Positions 26,143 through 35,299 are shown, numbered from the stretch's first letter. The stretch: DNA of 64,000 bases from CAWEQO01 sp963811225 (GCA_963811225.1 CAWEQO010000012.1:248001-312000), one strand, 5' to 3'. Numbers and translations are program-made. Notes: generated by a model from the letters alone, not told the origin.

Positions 26143-28254
26143 GTGGAAAACGAAGTTCTTGATGGACTCTTTCGGCCAAAATCAGTGGCCGTGGTTGGGG
26201 CTTCAACGACACCCGGCAAAATTGGCTACACTGTCGTCCAGAACCTGATCGAAAGCAAGTACGCTGGTGAGATTTATCCCGTCAACCCCGGAGCGGATGA
26301 GCTCCTCGGGCTGAAAGTGTACGCCTCTATTTTGGATATCCCCGGCGAAGTCGACGCTGCTGTGGTCGTCGTACCGGCAAAGTTCGTCACCCAGGTCACC
26401 GACGAGTGTGGCAAAAAGGGAGTCAAAGGTCTGATCGTGATCACCTCCGGCTTCAGCGAAGTGGGCAACCACGAACTGGAAGAGCAGGTAGTCGAGATTG
26501 CCAACAGCTACGGAATGCGCGTGCTGGGGCCCAACATCGTCGGTTTGCTGTCGAACTCCGACAAGCTCAACGCCTCTTTTGCCCCCTTCCTGCCGCTCAA
26601 CGGCAAGGCCTCGCTGGTTTCACAAAGCGGCGCCCTGCTGATCGCGATCGACGCCTCCACCTACACCCGTCGCATCGGCTTCGACAAGCTGGTCTCGATC
26701 GGCAATATGTCCGATGTTGACTTCGCCGACACGGTCGCCTGGCTGAACAAAGACGAGAACACCTCCTGCATCACCCTCTACATCGAGGGCTTCAAAGACG
26801 GGCGGCGCTTCATTGAGGTGAGCCGCGAGGCCACCAAGCCCATCATCGCCCTGAAATCGGGCGTGTCCGTCCACGGCGCGGCCGCAGCCGCCTCGCACAC
26901 CGGTTCGCTGGCCGGCACCGCCAAAGTATACAACGCTGCCTTCCAGCAGGCGGGCGTGATCCAGGCTTCCGACCTCGACAACCTCTTCAACCGCACTCTG
27001 GCTCTTTCGCTCCAACCGCCCATGAAAGGCGACCATATGCTGATCGTCACCAATGGCGGCGGCGTGGGCGTTCTGGCCACCGATGCAGCCGAGCGCTATG
27101 ACCTCCCGCTGGAGTTCGCTCCCAAGGATGTGCAAGCCGAGTTGAAGACCCACATGCCCGAGTTCGGCTCCGCCAAGAACCCGGTTGACCTGACCGGTAT
27201 GGCCGGCTACGAGTGGTACGTCGACTCGATCCGCTACGCCATGACCCACAAATGGGTTGACGGTCTTTGCGTGCTGTACTGCGAGACTGCCATGACTGAT
27301 CCAGAGAATATCGCCCGCGGCATCAAGCAGGCCGTGGTCGATGCGGGCGTGACGGATAAACCGGTGACGGTCTCCTTCGTCGGCGGCGAGAAGTCCGAAA
27401 AAGCCATGCAGTGGCTGGTCGAAAACGGCATCCCGGCCTATGGCGCTCCCGATATCGCCGTCAATTGTATGGCCGCTTTGCGTGAGTACGACCGCCTTAA
27501 GGGTATGGTGAGTGACAACTTCGAAGCCTGCAAGAGCGAGAACCACGACAAGGCCATGGAAATTATTCACCACGCTCGCGAAGACGGCCGCAGCGCTCTG
27601 ACCGAGGTCGAGGCCAAAGAGCTCTTCACCCTGTATGGCCTGCCGGTGACCCCCACCAAGCTGGCCCGCAGCGAAGATGAGGCCGTCCGCCTTGCCAAAG
27701 AAATCGGCTTCCCGGTCGTGATGAAGATCGTCTCGCCCGACATCCTGCACAAATCGGATGCCGGCGGCGTCAAGGTCAACATCAAGGACGAGAAGTCTGC
27801 CCGTGAGGCCTATCAAACCATCCTCAAGAACGCCAGAGACTACCGCGCCGACGCCGATATCCACGGCATCGCCATTCAGGAAATGGCTCCCTGGGGCACT
27901 GAGGTCATCCTTGGCTCGGTCAACGATGCCACCTTTGGCCCGACCATGATGTTCGGTCTCGGCGGCATCTTCGTCGAGGTGCTGAAAGACGTCACCTTCC
28001 GCGTAGCGCCCGTCTCGGTCAATCAAGCCATGCGCATGTTTGGCGAGATCCGCGGCGCCCCCATCCTGGCGGGCGTGCGCGGCGAAGCTCCACGCGACAA
28101 GAAGGCTCTCGCCGCCACGATCTGCAGCTACTCCAACATGATCATCGACCTGGCCGACGAAATCAGCGAGTCCGATGCCAATCCGGTGCTGGTCTACGAA
28201 GAGGGCAAAGGCGCCATCGTTGTCGACGCCCGCGTCATCCTTAAGAAGAAATAA
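26143..28254 (+). CDS. Acetate--CoA ligase (ADP-forming), fused alpha-beta subunits
   Basis: This 703-aa enzyme converts acyl-CoA, ADP and phosphate to acid, CoA and ATP, the energy-conserving acetate step in many anaerobes. The CoA-binding Rossmann domain begins with PKSVAVVGASTTPGKIG. A succinyl-CoA-ligase-like domain follows, with the phosphorylated-His motif SHTGSLAG (His about 252). The C-terminal ATP-grasp domain (about 480-700) contains KIVSPDILHKSDAGGVKV. GTG at 26143 is chosen as start because an AGGAGG lies seven bases upstream; the ATG at 26110 adds 11 residues and has no such site. A related protein acetyltransferase (Pat) is excluded because no GNAT domain is present. Confidence 0.93.
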   Translation: MENEVLDGLFRPKSVAVVGASTTPGKIGYTVVQNLIESKYAGEIYPVNPGADELLGLKVYASILDIPGEVDAAVVVVPAKFVTQVTDECGKKGVKGLIVITSGFSEVGNHELEEQVVEIANSYGMRVLGPNIVGLLSNSDKLNASFAPFLPLNGKASLVSQSGALLIAIDASTYTRRIGFDKLVSIGNMSDVDFADTVAWLNKDENTSCITLYIEGFKDGRRFIEVSREATKPIIALKSGVSVHGAAAAASHTGSLAGTAKVYNAAFQQAGVIQASDLDNLFNRTLALSLQPPMKGDHMLIVTNGGGVGVLATDAAERYDLPLEFAPKDVQAELKTHMPEFGSAKNPVDLTGMAGYEWYVDSIRYAMTHKWVDGLCVLYCETAMTDPENIARGIKQAVVDAGVTDKPVTVSFVGGEKSEKAMQWLVENGIPAYGAPDIAVNCMAALREYDRLKGMVSDNFEACKSENHDKAMEIIHHAREDGRSALTEVEAKELFTLYGLPVTPTKLARSEDEAVRLAKEIGFPVVMKIVSPDILHKSDAGGVKVNIKDEKSAREAYQTILKNARDYRADADIHGIAIQEMAPWGTEVILGSVNDATFGPTMMFGLGGIFVEVLKDVTFRVAPVSVNQAMRMFGEIRGAPILAGVRGEAPRDKKALAATICSYSNMIIDLADEISESDANPVLVYEEGKGAIVVDARVILKKK

Positions 28255-28278
28255 GTTTCTGAAGAATTTCAGCGCTGA

Positions 28279-28313
28279 CCGATACCAGGTTTCTGTTAGA
28301 AACCTGGTATCGG
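28279..28313 (+). terminator. Terminator of the acyl-CoA synthetase gene
   Basis: Arms 28279-28293 and 28299-28313 form a perfect 15-bp stem with a 5-base loop, 24 bases after the stop, followed by ATTTAA. Confidence 0.65.
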
Positions 28314-28391
28314 ATTTAACCCACAGAAATATACGGGTGCGCCAAGTGGATCCGTATTTGCGCGCCCGCTCACCCCGATCTCTGCCTTATG

Positions 28392-30091
28392 CCCACATTC
28401 CGCACCTTGGAATAGCGGATTTTGGGAATATCGGGTAATCTTGGGGGATGAACCCCGAAACGCGCTATGAAACACAACGGATGGATCACCTGGGGATTGT
28501 GGCTGGGATCTGCCAGGAGATCGGGCTGATCGAAGAAATCGACCGGCAAGTTGGGCCCAGCGAACAAAAGGTGAGTGTTGGGCAAGGAACGCAGGCAATG
28601 GTACTGAATGCTCTGGGCTTCAGCAGCCGGGCATTGTATTTGATGCCGGACTATCTGCACAACAAACCGGTGGATTTACTGATTGGTCCGGGTCTGGTTG
28701 CCGAAGATTTCAACGATGACAGCCTGGGACGCAGCCTGGAGGCACTTTACGCTAAAGGAGTGACCGAGGTATTTGCCCAAGTGGCGGCGCGAGCCTTAGG
28801 GGTGTACGGGATTGAACACCATTTTGTGCATGTGGACAGCAGTTCTTTTCACTTGCATGGGCAATATGAAATCGAAGAGCCGAACAAGGAAGCGATCACA
28901 ATCATGGAAGGCTACTCGCGGGATCACCGTCCAGATCTCAAGCAGGTGGTGGTGCAGTTGATCACCAGCCAGAAATCCGCACTGCCGGTTTGGTTGGAAG
29001 TATTGAGCGGCAACAGCAGTGATAAAGAGACCTTTCCCCTCAGCGTAGAAGCCTACAACAAGCAGCTTGGAGGGGGTGAAACGCCATACTATGTCATGGA
29101 CAGTGCGGGCTATGCGGCAGACAACCTGAAAACGTTGAAGGACATGCTGTGGTTGATGCGGGTGCCGGAGACGCTTGCGGAAGCCAAGCGGCTCGTGCGG
29201 GAGAGCGAAAAGGCAGACATGCAGTGTCTGACAGAAGGTTACTGGGGCAAAGAGGTTGCAGTTACCTATGGCGATATTGAACAGCGCTGGTTGGTGGTTT
29301 TCTCCCAGGCCGCTTATGAGCGCGAACTGCATACCTTGACCAAAAACCAGGAAAAAGAACGTCAAGCGGCTGAGAAGCAGTGGCACAAGTTGGGTGGGCA
29401 GACCTTCAACTGCCAGGAAGACGCCGAAACCGCTGCAAAACAATTCAACCAGGGCTGGAAGTTCCACCAGGCAGATGCGGAAGCTGCCCCAATCACTCAA
29501 TATGCCCGGCGCGGACGTCCCTCGGCTGAAGATAAGCCAGAGATTGTGGGGTACGGTTTGACAGGGAGCATTTCCGCTGACCCAGAGCGGGTCGAAGCGG
29601 CGAAACGCACCTTGGGCAAGTTCATCATCGCCACGAATGAACTCGACCCTCAAAAATTATCCCCCATACAAATACTTGAGAACTATACCGACCAGGGCGT
29701 TTCGGTCGAGCGCGGTTTTCGCTTTCTCAAAGATCCGCTTTTCTTCGCTGATAGTCTATTTCTCAAGAAACCCGAGCGGATCATGGCGTTGATGATGATT
29801 ATGGGACTGGCACTGCTCATCTATGCTCTGGCAGAACGCCAACTTCGCCTGGGGTTGGAGGAAAGTAATGAAAAGATCCCCGATCAGAAGGGCAAACCGA
29901 CCGCAACTCCCACTATTCGTTGGGTTTTTCAGACTTTTGAGGGAATTGATATTCTGTCCGTCTGGGTGAATGGGCAGCCAACGCTCCGTCAGGTACTCAA
30001 CCTAAGACCCGTTCACCAGCAAGTTATTCGTTTGTTCGGTTCCCGTGTCCGTAATTGCTATTTCCTCGATCTTTGAGGTGCGGAATGTGGG
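28392..30091. mobile_element. IS1634-family insertion sequence, complete, 1700 bp
   Basis: The ends CCCACATTCCGCACCT (28392-28407) and its reverse complement (30076-30091) are perfect 16-bp terminal inverted repeats. A 6-bp direct repeat CTTATG flanks the element at 28386-28391 and 30092-30097, as expected for target duplication in this family. One transposase gene fills the element. The right-hand copy of CTTATG is at the same time part of the 9-bp target duplication of the neighbouring IS4-type element, so this element inserted later. Confidence 0.88.
28448..30076 (+). CDS. IS1634-family DDE transposase
   Basis: The 542-aa protein has the long IS4-superfamily transposase layout: the first Asp in HFVHVDSSSFHLHG, the second in YYVMDSAGYAAD and a C-terminal region with SVERGFRFLKDPLFFADSLF, where the E/K part of the IS4 signature lies. 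The frame is intact, and both terminal repeats and the target duplication are intact, so the element may still be active. The stop codon reaches the first base of the right terminal repeat. Confidence 0.9.
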   Translation: MNPETRYETQRMDHLGIVAGICQEIGLIEEIDRQVGPSEQKVSVGQGTQAMVLNALGFSSRALYLMPDYLHNKPVDLLIGPGLVAEDFNDDSLGRSLEALYAKGVTEVFAQVAARALGVYGIEHHFVHVDSSSFHLHGQYEIEEPNKEAITIMEGYSRDHRPDLKQVVVQLITSQKSALPVWLEVLSGNSSDKETFPLSVEAYNKQLGGGETPYYVMDSAGYAADNLKTLKDMLWLMRVPETLAEAKRLVRESEKADMQCLTEGYWGKEVAVTYGDIEQRWLVVFSQAAYERELHTLTKNQEKERQAAEKQWHKLGGQTFNCQEDAETAAKQFNQGWKFHQADAEAAPITQYARRGRPSAEDKPEIVGYGLTGSISADPERVEAAKRTLGKFIIATNELDPQKLSPIQILENYTDQGVSVERGFRFLKDPLFFADSLFLKKPERIMALMMIMGLALLIYALAERQLRLGLEESNEKIPDQKGKPTATPTIRWVFQTFEGIDILSVWVNGQPTLRQVLNLRPVHQQVIRLFGSRVRNCYFLDL

Positions 30092-30098
30092 CTTATGG

Positions 30099-31507
30099 CA
30101 TTGGTCACAAGTTAAGGATCAGCGACAGAAGTCAAGGGTGATTTTGGATGCTTACGGCGCTTGATGACACCATAAAACTGAGCCTCCTGAGCGAGGAAAT
30201 CGACGGGATCGGTGGCGCGGCCCAACTTTTTCTCCTGAACGAAGTGGTACAGGCCCTTGAACACCATTTCCATCGAGATTTCCTCAAACGGGCGGTTCAA
30301 AGCGTCGGCGATGCGATCGGTCAGGTCGACCAGCAAGGCATAGAACAGCCAGGTGGCCCACACTTGCACTTGCACGCCGTTGATCGAACCCACCCAGAAG
30401 TAAGCCAGCCCCAGCAAGCGTTTGGCGGCGTTGAAAGCATCCTCAATCCGCCATCTTTGTTGATAGAGGGCGGCTACATCGGCTGCGGGGAGGAGCTGGG
30501 GGTCAAGCACATTGGTCAGGTAACGGAACCAGCGGCCTTTGTGCTCGACTTCCACCAGGCGCATACGATGCTGACAGCGGGTCTGCGGGCCGCCCAACCA
30601 AATCAGCCGGTCATGCAGGTGCGCCGAGAGATGCAAGACCTGATCGACCTGATAGACGGCGTTGCTTTTGCAGCGGGTAACGAAGAAGCGCACTTGATCG
30701 GTCAGGGCATCGAACCAGGTATAGTTGACAAAACCCAGATCGAACAACAGCAAGCCGCCTTTCGGCAGCTTGGCCGCGGCCCGTTCCCAGAACGTCTGAT
30801 CATGCACCTGGCTGTCTTCCTCGTACCAGACTTCTTCCGGCAGCAGGCCGGCGGCATTCAGCAATGCGCCCATGCGCCCGGCCAGAACCGGCCCTTCCCC
30901 CTCACGCAGCAAGCCCACTTTGCGCAGCAGACTGTCCAGCGTCGAGCCATCCAGGATCCACACCACCGAAAAATGCTGCAAGGCGCGGGCGATGACCGCG
31001 TTCAAGGGTCTGCTACGCGCTTGCCAGCGTTGGTGCATCTGCGGCAGCAGATCCAACAGCACCCGGCGGAACAATTCTGGCGGGAAGACGCGCAGTCGCT
31101 CCGAGACCGCTTGCTGACTGACGATCGTCGGCTGCGCCCACAAGATGCCGCGTTTGTTCAGTTCACGCACCGCCTCGGTGACCGAACCGACTTGTCGCCA
31201 GATCAGGCTGAGTACAAATGCCACCATCACCGGCAGGGTCAAGATCCGTTGGCGCAAGCCCATCGCTTGATACGACTCGCACTGCGAATAGACGATCGGC
31301 GAAACCAACTGCTCCAACAGCGTTTCTACCTCTTCCGGCGGTGGTTCGCGCAGCGGTTGTTTGCTCCGATCCCGTTGGATGGCACGCGTGTGCCGAACAC
31401 TACTGGTTTTGCGGGGTTTCGGTTCTTCGCTCATGGGGCTAGTTTACCCCATTCGCTGTTCCTGCTACCCTTGACGTTTTGTTAAAGTGCTTAACTTGTT
31501 ACCAATG
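30099..31507. mobile_element. IS4-type insertion sequence, copy 1 (1409 bp)
   Basis: The ends begin CATTGGTCACAAGTTAAG on the left; the reverse complement of the right end reads CATTGGTAACAAGTTAAG, giving near-perfect 18-bp inverted repeats. The 9-bp target duplication GCCTTATGG is intact at 31508-31516. The left copy was split by the IS1634 element: GCCTTATG remains at 28384-28391 and CTTATGG at 30092-30098. A second copy in opposite orientation lies at 58589-59996. Confidence 0.88.
30112..31434 (-). CDS. IS4-family transposase, copy 1
   Basis: The 440-aa protein shows the IS4 motif set: the first catalytic Asp in VVWILDGSTLDSLLRKVG, the second in LLLFDLGFVNY, and the Y-(2)-R-(3)-E-(6)-K signature in YQQRWRIEDAFNAAKR. 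The reading frame is complete. It differs from the copy at 58662 in only two residues noticed by eye (CESY versus CELY, and NAAG versus NAAS), so the two copies moved recently. Confidence 0.92.
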   Translation of the reverse strand: MSEEPKPRKTSSVRHTRAIQRDRSKQPLREPPPEEVETLLEQLVSPIVYSQCESYQAMGLRQRILTLPVMVAFVLSLIWRQVGSVTEAVRELNKRGILWAQPTIVSQQAVSERLRVFPPELFRRVLLDLLPQMHQRWQARSRPLNAVIARALQHFSVVWILDGSTLDSLLRKVGLLREGEGPVLAGRMGALLNAAGLLPEEVWYEEDSQVHDQTFWERAAAKLPKGGLLLFDLGFVNYTWFDALTDQVRFFVTRCKSNAVYQVDQVLHLSAHLHDRLIWLGGPQTRCQHRMRLVEVEHKGRWFRYLTNVLDPQLLPAADVAALYQQRWRIEDAFNAAKRLLGLAYFWVGSINGVQVQVWATWLFYALLVDLTDRIADALNRPFEEISMEMVFKGLYHFVQEKKLGRATDPVDFLAQEAQFYGVIKRRKHPKSPLTSVADP

Positions 31508-31550
31508 GCCTTATGGTATAGTTAATCAGCACATCCCAAGGACAGAACCT

Positions 31551-32849
31551 ATGACTGACAAGAACTCCCCCCTTCTCCAATGGACTCCGCCTGCCAACTT
31601 CACGCAGGTTGAATCCGCTGTCGAAGGCATTACCGTCTTTGCGCCTCGTCCCAAGACGGACCAAGAAAAGGCCGTCACCTACCGCTGCCCGCACTGCGGC
31701 GCGCCGACCAAGTACGACGTGACTGCCGGCGGCGTCGCCTGCGAGTACTGCGGCTACACTGCCCCGCTGCAGGCCCAGACTCCCGGCCGCAGCGCCGAAG
31801 AATACGAATTCACCCTGGATACCCTGAAGAAAGCCCAGCAGGGCTGGGGCGCCGAGCGGCGTGAGCTGCACTGCGAGGCCTGCGGCGCCAACATGAGCAT
31901 CCCGGCCAACGCCCTGACCGTCACCTGCCCGTTCTGCACCTCCAACCGCGTCAACGTGCGGGTGACCCCGTCCGATCAGCTTCGCCCGCGCTTCCTGGTC
32001 CCCTTCAAGGTCCAGCCGGAAAAGCTGCGCGCCAGTGTCACCGAGTGGCTCGGCAAGGGTTGGTACCATCCCAAGGAACTGGGCGCTTCCTCCGTGCTCG
32101 ACCGCTTCTCGGGCGTCTTCCTGCCCTTCTGGACCTTCGACACTCAGATCGCCGCCGCATGGAAGGCCGAGGTCGGCTACGAGCGCCAGGAACGCTACTA
32201 CGATTCCGGCGCTAAGGAATGGCGCACCCGCACCCGCATCGACTGGCGTTGGGAAAGCGGCCAGGTGGAGCTTAAGATCGACGACTATCTGGTCAACGCC
32301 AGCGCCAACCTCAGCCAGTTGATCCTGTCGCGCATCCTGCCCTTCGACATGAATGAACTGGTCGCCTACCAGCCCGACTATTTGGCTGGGCTACAAGCCA
32401 AGGGATACGATCTCAACCTGCCGGATGCCTGGGAGCAGGCGAAAACCCAACTGCGCGAGGATGCCCACAAAGCCTGCCTGAACGATATCCCCACCAGCCA
32501 CGTGCGCAACTTCAGTATGGTGGCCGACTTTGCCGGCGAGACCTGGCGCTACATCCTCCTGCCGGTCTACCTGTCCACCTACCGCTTCAAGGATGAGATC
32601 TATCAGGTGATGGTCAACGGGCAGACCGGCGCAATCGCCGGGCAGAAGCCGGTCAACTGGACCACTGTCTGGCTGGTCATCGCTGCCATGCTGGCCCCGG
32701 GCGCGCTGTCCATCCTGATTGGCCTGCCCATGCTGCTCATGGGCGGCATCGGCATGCTGCCGCTAATCCTCGGATTCATCCTGCTGATCGCCGGTGGCAT
32801 CGGCGCAGGCGTCCTCTATAACAAAGCTCGCCAATCGGAGGCCAAATAA
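31551..32849 (+). CDS. Zinc-ribbon membrane protein, first of a paralogous pair
   Basis: The 432-aa protein has two four-Cys zinc ribbons (CPHC...CEYC at about 46-66 and CEAC...CPFC at about 108-128). A soluble region rich in Trp/Tyr follows, then the segment ILLPVYLSTYRFKDEIYQV with VNGQTGAIAG, and two or three C-terminal membrane helices (about 365-420). The next gene encodes a shorter paralogue. Such proteins are annotated only as zinc-ribbon containing, and no function is known to me. The copy-1 IS4 element ends 43 bases upstream; the -10-like TATAGT (31517-31522) lies right at the insertion edge, so the original promoter was probably split. Confidence 0.78.
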   Translation: MTDKNSPLLQWTPPANFTQVESAVEGITVFAPRPKTDQEKAVTYRCPHCGAPTKYDVTAGGVACEYCGYTAPLQAQTPGRSAEEYEFTLDTLKKAQQGWGAERRELHCEACGANMSIPANALTVTCPFCTSNRVNVRVTPSDQLRPRFLVPFKVQPEKLRASVTEWLGKGWYHPKELGASSVLDRFSGVFLPFWTFDTQIAAAWKAEVGYERQERYYDSGAKEWRTRTRIDWRWESGQVELKIDDYLVNASANLSQLILSRILPFDMNELVAYQPDYLAGLQAKGYDLNLPDAWEQAKTQLREDAHKACLNDIPTSHVRNFSMVADFAGETWRYILLPVYLSTYRFKDEIYQVMVNGQTGAIAGQKPVNWTTVWLVIAAMLAPGALSILIGLPMLLMGGIGMLPLILGFILLIAGGIGAGVLYNKARQSEAK

Positions 32850-33961
32850 TGACCGCTCCCAACCTCCCCACCGCTCAAGTGATCGAGTCCGGCCAGGAGT
32901 TCTGGGGCAGCCCGCTCAAACCGGCCGGGTGCCCGCAGTGCAAGCAGGTTTTTCTGGTCGCCGAGCGCCAGATTGGCCTCACTTGCCCCAACTGCGCCGG
33001 GGCTCCGCTGGCGGCCCAACCTGCAGTCCTGCGCCCTGAACCGCCCGAGCTGCTCATCCCCTTCCAGAAGACGTCCAACGCTCTGCAACCGGTCTTTCAG
33101 AACTTCGTCAAAGCCGTCTGGCTGCGGCCCGACGATTTCAACGAGCAAGCCCTGCTGCAGCGCTGTATCCCGCTGTTCGCCCCAGTCTGGCTGGTTGACG
33201 CCAACCTGGCCGGATCATGGGAAGTTGAAGTCGGCTACGATTATCAAGTCAAAAGCTCGCGGGACGCCTACCAGGGCGGTCGCTGGGTGTCGCAAGAGGT
33301 GGTCGAGAACCGTGTCCGCTACGAGCCCCGCGCCGGCACCCTCGAGCGCCGCTATGACAATGCCGCCGTGGCCGCGCTGAGCGGGCACACCCACTTGATC
33401 GACCACATTGGCGACTACAATTACAAGCAGGCCAAACGCTTCGAACGCGCCCAGCTCGGTGAGGCCTTGCTGCAGTTGCCCGACCTGTCGCCGGAGAGCG
33501 CGTGGCCCGCCGCCCGTGATCGTCTCGACCGCCGCGCCGTCGACGACTGCGTGAAAGCCTCCGGCGCCAAGCACCTGCGCGACAGCGCCGTCCAATTCAG
33601 CTACACCCGCCTGAACTGGACGCAGATGCTGCTGCCGCTCTACACCAGCTACTACAGGGATGATAACGGCCAGACCCACACCATACTGGTTAACGGCCAG
33701 ACCGGGCAGATCGGCGGGGTGCGCATGGCCTCGCAGCGCAAGGGTTGGCGAATGGCCGCCATCTCTGCAGGGATCAGTGTGCTGCTGTTCCTGCTGTCGA
33801 TGCTGTTCTTCGCCCTCGGCTCTGCCGCCAATCGGCTCTCCGGGATCGCAGCCTTCCTGGTTTTAGCCGCGCTCGGCGCCGTCTTATTCGCCGTCTTTCC
33901 GGCTGTGTGGCCCTGGCAGTGGAACCGCCGTCAAACCCAGGCGGCCTCCAAACCGAAATAA
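32849..33961 (+). CDS. Zinc-ribbon membrane protein, second of the pair
   Basis: The 370-aa protein has a single zinc ribbon (CPQCKQVFLVAERQIGLTCP... with the second pair CPNC). A soluble domain follows, containing TQMLLPLYTSYYRDDNG and VNGQTGQIGG, which parallels the upstream gene. Two C-terminal membrane helices close it. The start codon overlaps the preceding stop (TAATG), so translation is coupled. The shared VNGQTG block indicates gene duplication. The two proteins probably act together at the membrane; the role is unknown. Confidence 0.78.
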   Translation: MTAPNLPTAQVIESGQEFWGSPLKPAGCPQCKQVFLVAERQIGLTCPNCAGAPLAAQPAVLRPEPPELLIPFQKTSNALQPVFQNFVKAVWLRPDDFNEQALLQRCIPLFAPVWLVDANLAGSWEVEVGYDYQVKSSRDAYQGGRWVSQEVVENRVRYEPRAGTLERRYDNAAVAALSGHTHLIDHIGDYNYKQAKRFERAQLGEALLQLPDLSPESAWPAARDRLDRRAVDDCVKASGAKHLRDSAVQFSYTRLNWTQMLLPLYTSYYRDDNGQTHTILVNGQTGQIGGVRMASQRKGWRMAAISAGISVLLFLLSMLFFALGSAANRLSGIAAFLVLAALGAVLFAVFPAVWPWQWNRRQTQAASKPK

Positions 33962-34037
33962 TCTTTGCATCCTTTCCCCACTTTTAGCGTATATTTAAAC
34001 AAATTGCATGATCTGATCACAGGAAAGGATATCGGAA

Positions 34038-34316
34038 ATGGCAGAGGAAAAAGTTCATTACGAAGAATTTCGCGTCGACGGCGACCGGCTGGTCGCCAAG
34101 GTCAAAGAGATCATCCACGAAGGTAACGTGCGCCGCATCACCATCAAAAACGAAAAAGGCGTCACGCTGATCGAGATCCCCCTCACCCTGGGCGTGGTCG
34201 GAGCCGTCCTGCTGCCCGTGTGGGCCGCTATTGGCGCCCTGGCTGCCCTGGCCGCCAACCTGACCATCGTCGTTGAAATGGTGGAAATCCCTCCGGAAAG
34301 CAAGCCGAAAGCCTAA
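34038..34316 (+). CDS. DUF4342 domain protein
   Basis: The 92-aa protein matches the DUF4342 pattern: KVKEIIHEGNVRRITIKNEKG, then EIPLTLGVVGAVLLPVWAAI with a hydrophobic hairpin and a short charged tail. Some family members are fused to UBA/TS-N domains. The function is not known. An AGGAAAGGA ribosome site precedes the ATG. A perfect palindrome follows the stop codon. Confidence 0.82.
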   Translation: MAEEKVHYEEFRVDGDRLVAKVKEIIHEGNVRRITIKNEKGVTLIEIPLTLGVVGAVLLPVWAAIGALAALAANLTIVVEMVEIPPESKPKA

Positions 34317-34321
34317 AGCAC

Positions 34322-34375
34322 AGAGCCCAACACAAAAGACGCAAAGAATTCTTTGCGTCTTTTGTGTTGGGCTCT
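34322..34375. terminator. Perfect 54-bp palindrome (terminator-like)
   Basis: Positions 34322-34348 are exactly complementary to 34349-34375, with GAATTC at the centre and no loop bases. It follows the DUF4342 stop by five bases and is followed by TCCTCC. Confidence 0.6.
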
Positions 34376-34383
34376 TCCTCCCT

Positions 34384-34406
34384 ACCGAAAAGCGTTTCGG
34401 TATAAT
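34384..34406 (+). promoter_or_regulatory. Promoter -10 with overlapping 7-bp dyad
   Basis: TATAAT (34401-34406) lies 39 bases before the channel start. ACCGAAA and TTTCGGT (34384-34401) form a dyad that covers the spacer and touches the -10, the position of a typical repressor site. No good -35 is seen. Confidence 0.4.
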
Positions 34407-34445
34407 GAAACTCGATAAGAATTGAATACAGGTTGGGGGTATTAT

Positions 34446-35261
34446 TTGAGCGATCCAAAACCGAAAAAACAAATGACTCCACAGGAGGAAGAGGAGCGCC
34501 TGGCAATCCTGCATCAGCTGGAAGAATGGCTCGAATTGCCGGTGATCATCCTGGGATTCCTGTGGCTGATCCTGCTGGTCGTCGATCTGATCTGGGGCCT
34601 GAACCCATTCCTGCAAGCCCTGGTGTACGGCATCTGGGCCATCTTCGTGTTCGACTTCCTGCTGCGCTTCTTCCTGGCTCCGAGAAAACTGATCTACTTG
34701 CGCCACAACTGGCTGACCGCCCTGTCGCTGTTCCTGCCGGCGCTGCGGGTATTCCGCATCTTTTCCGCCATCCGCGCCCTGCGCGCCTTGCAAGCCGCCC
34801 GCGGCCTGCGCTTTGTCAGCGTGATCGGTTCGCTGAACCGCGGCATGGGCGCCCTGCGCAGCACGCTCGGCCGCAGCGGCTTTAGCTACGTCGCTGCACT
34901 GACGGCCATCGTCCTGTTTGTCGGTGCCGCAGGAATGTACACTTTCGAAAACAACCCCGGCGGACAGGGGCTGAACAGCTATGGCGAGGCTCTGTGGTTC
35001 ACCGCCATGCTGCTGACTACCATCGGGTCGAGCTTCTGGCCGGTGACCGGCGCGGGCCGCCTGCTGACTTTATTCCTTTCCTTATATTCCTTCGCCGTGT
35101 TCAGCTATATCACCGCCACCCTGGCGTCCTTCTTCGTCGGTGAAGCAGCCAGCTCGCCCGAAAGCGACGTCGCCAGCGAGACGTCCATCAACGCCCTGCA
35201 AAAGGAAATTGTGGCGCTGCGTGAGGAGCTGAAGAATGTGAAGGCGGTGAACGGTAAGTAG
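34446..35261 (+). CDS. Voltage-gated-like ion channel with non-canonical filter
   Basis: The 271-aa protein has six membrane segments of the voltage-gated channel superfamily. S4 carries regularly spaced arginines (LRVFRIFSAIRALRALQAAR). The pore helix and filter read LLTTIGSSFWPVTGAGR, where classical potassium channels have TVGYG. A coiled-coil tail (NALQKEIVALREELKNV) may drive tetramer assembly. TTG at 34446 is preferred because GGGGG lies eight bases upstream; ATG at 34473 is the alternative. Ion selectivity cannot be predicted from the TTIGS filter. Confidence 0.82.
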   Translation: MSDPKPKKQMTPQEEEERLAILHQLEEWLELPVIILGFLWLILLVVDLIWGLNPFLQALVYGIWAIFVFDFLLRFFLAPRKLIYLRHNWLTALSLFLPALRVFRIFSAIRALRALQAARGLRFVSVIGSLNRGMGALRSTLGRSGFSYVAALTAIVLFVGAAGMYTFENNPGGQGLNSYGEALWFTAMLLTTIGSSFWPVTGAGRLLTLFLSLYSFAVFSYITATLASFFVGEAASSPESDVASETSINALQKEIVALREELKNVKAVNGK

Positions 35262-35299
35262 CGAACGGTGGATTGCGCACGGTTCGCTGCTCATTAACC

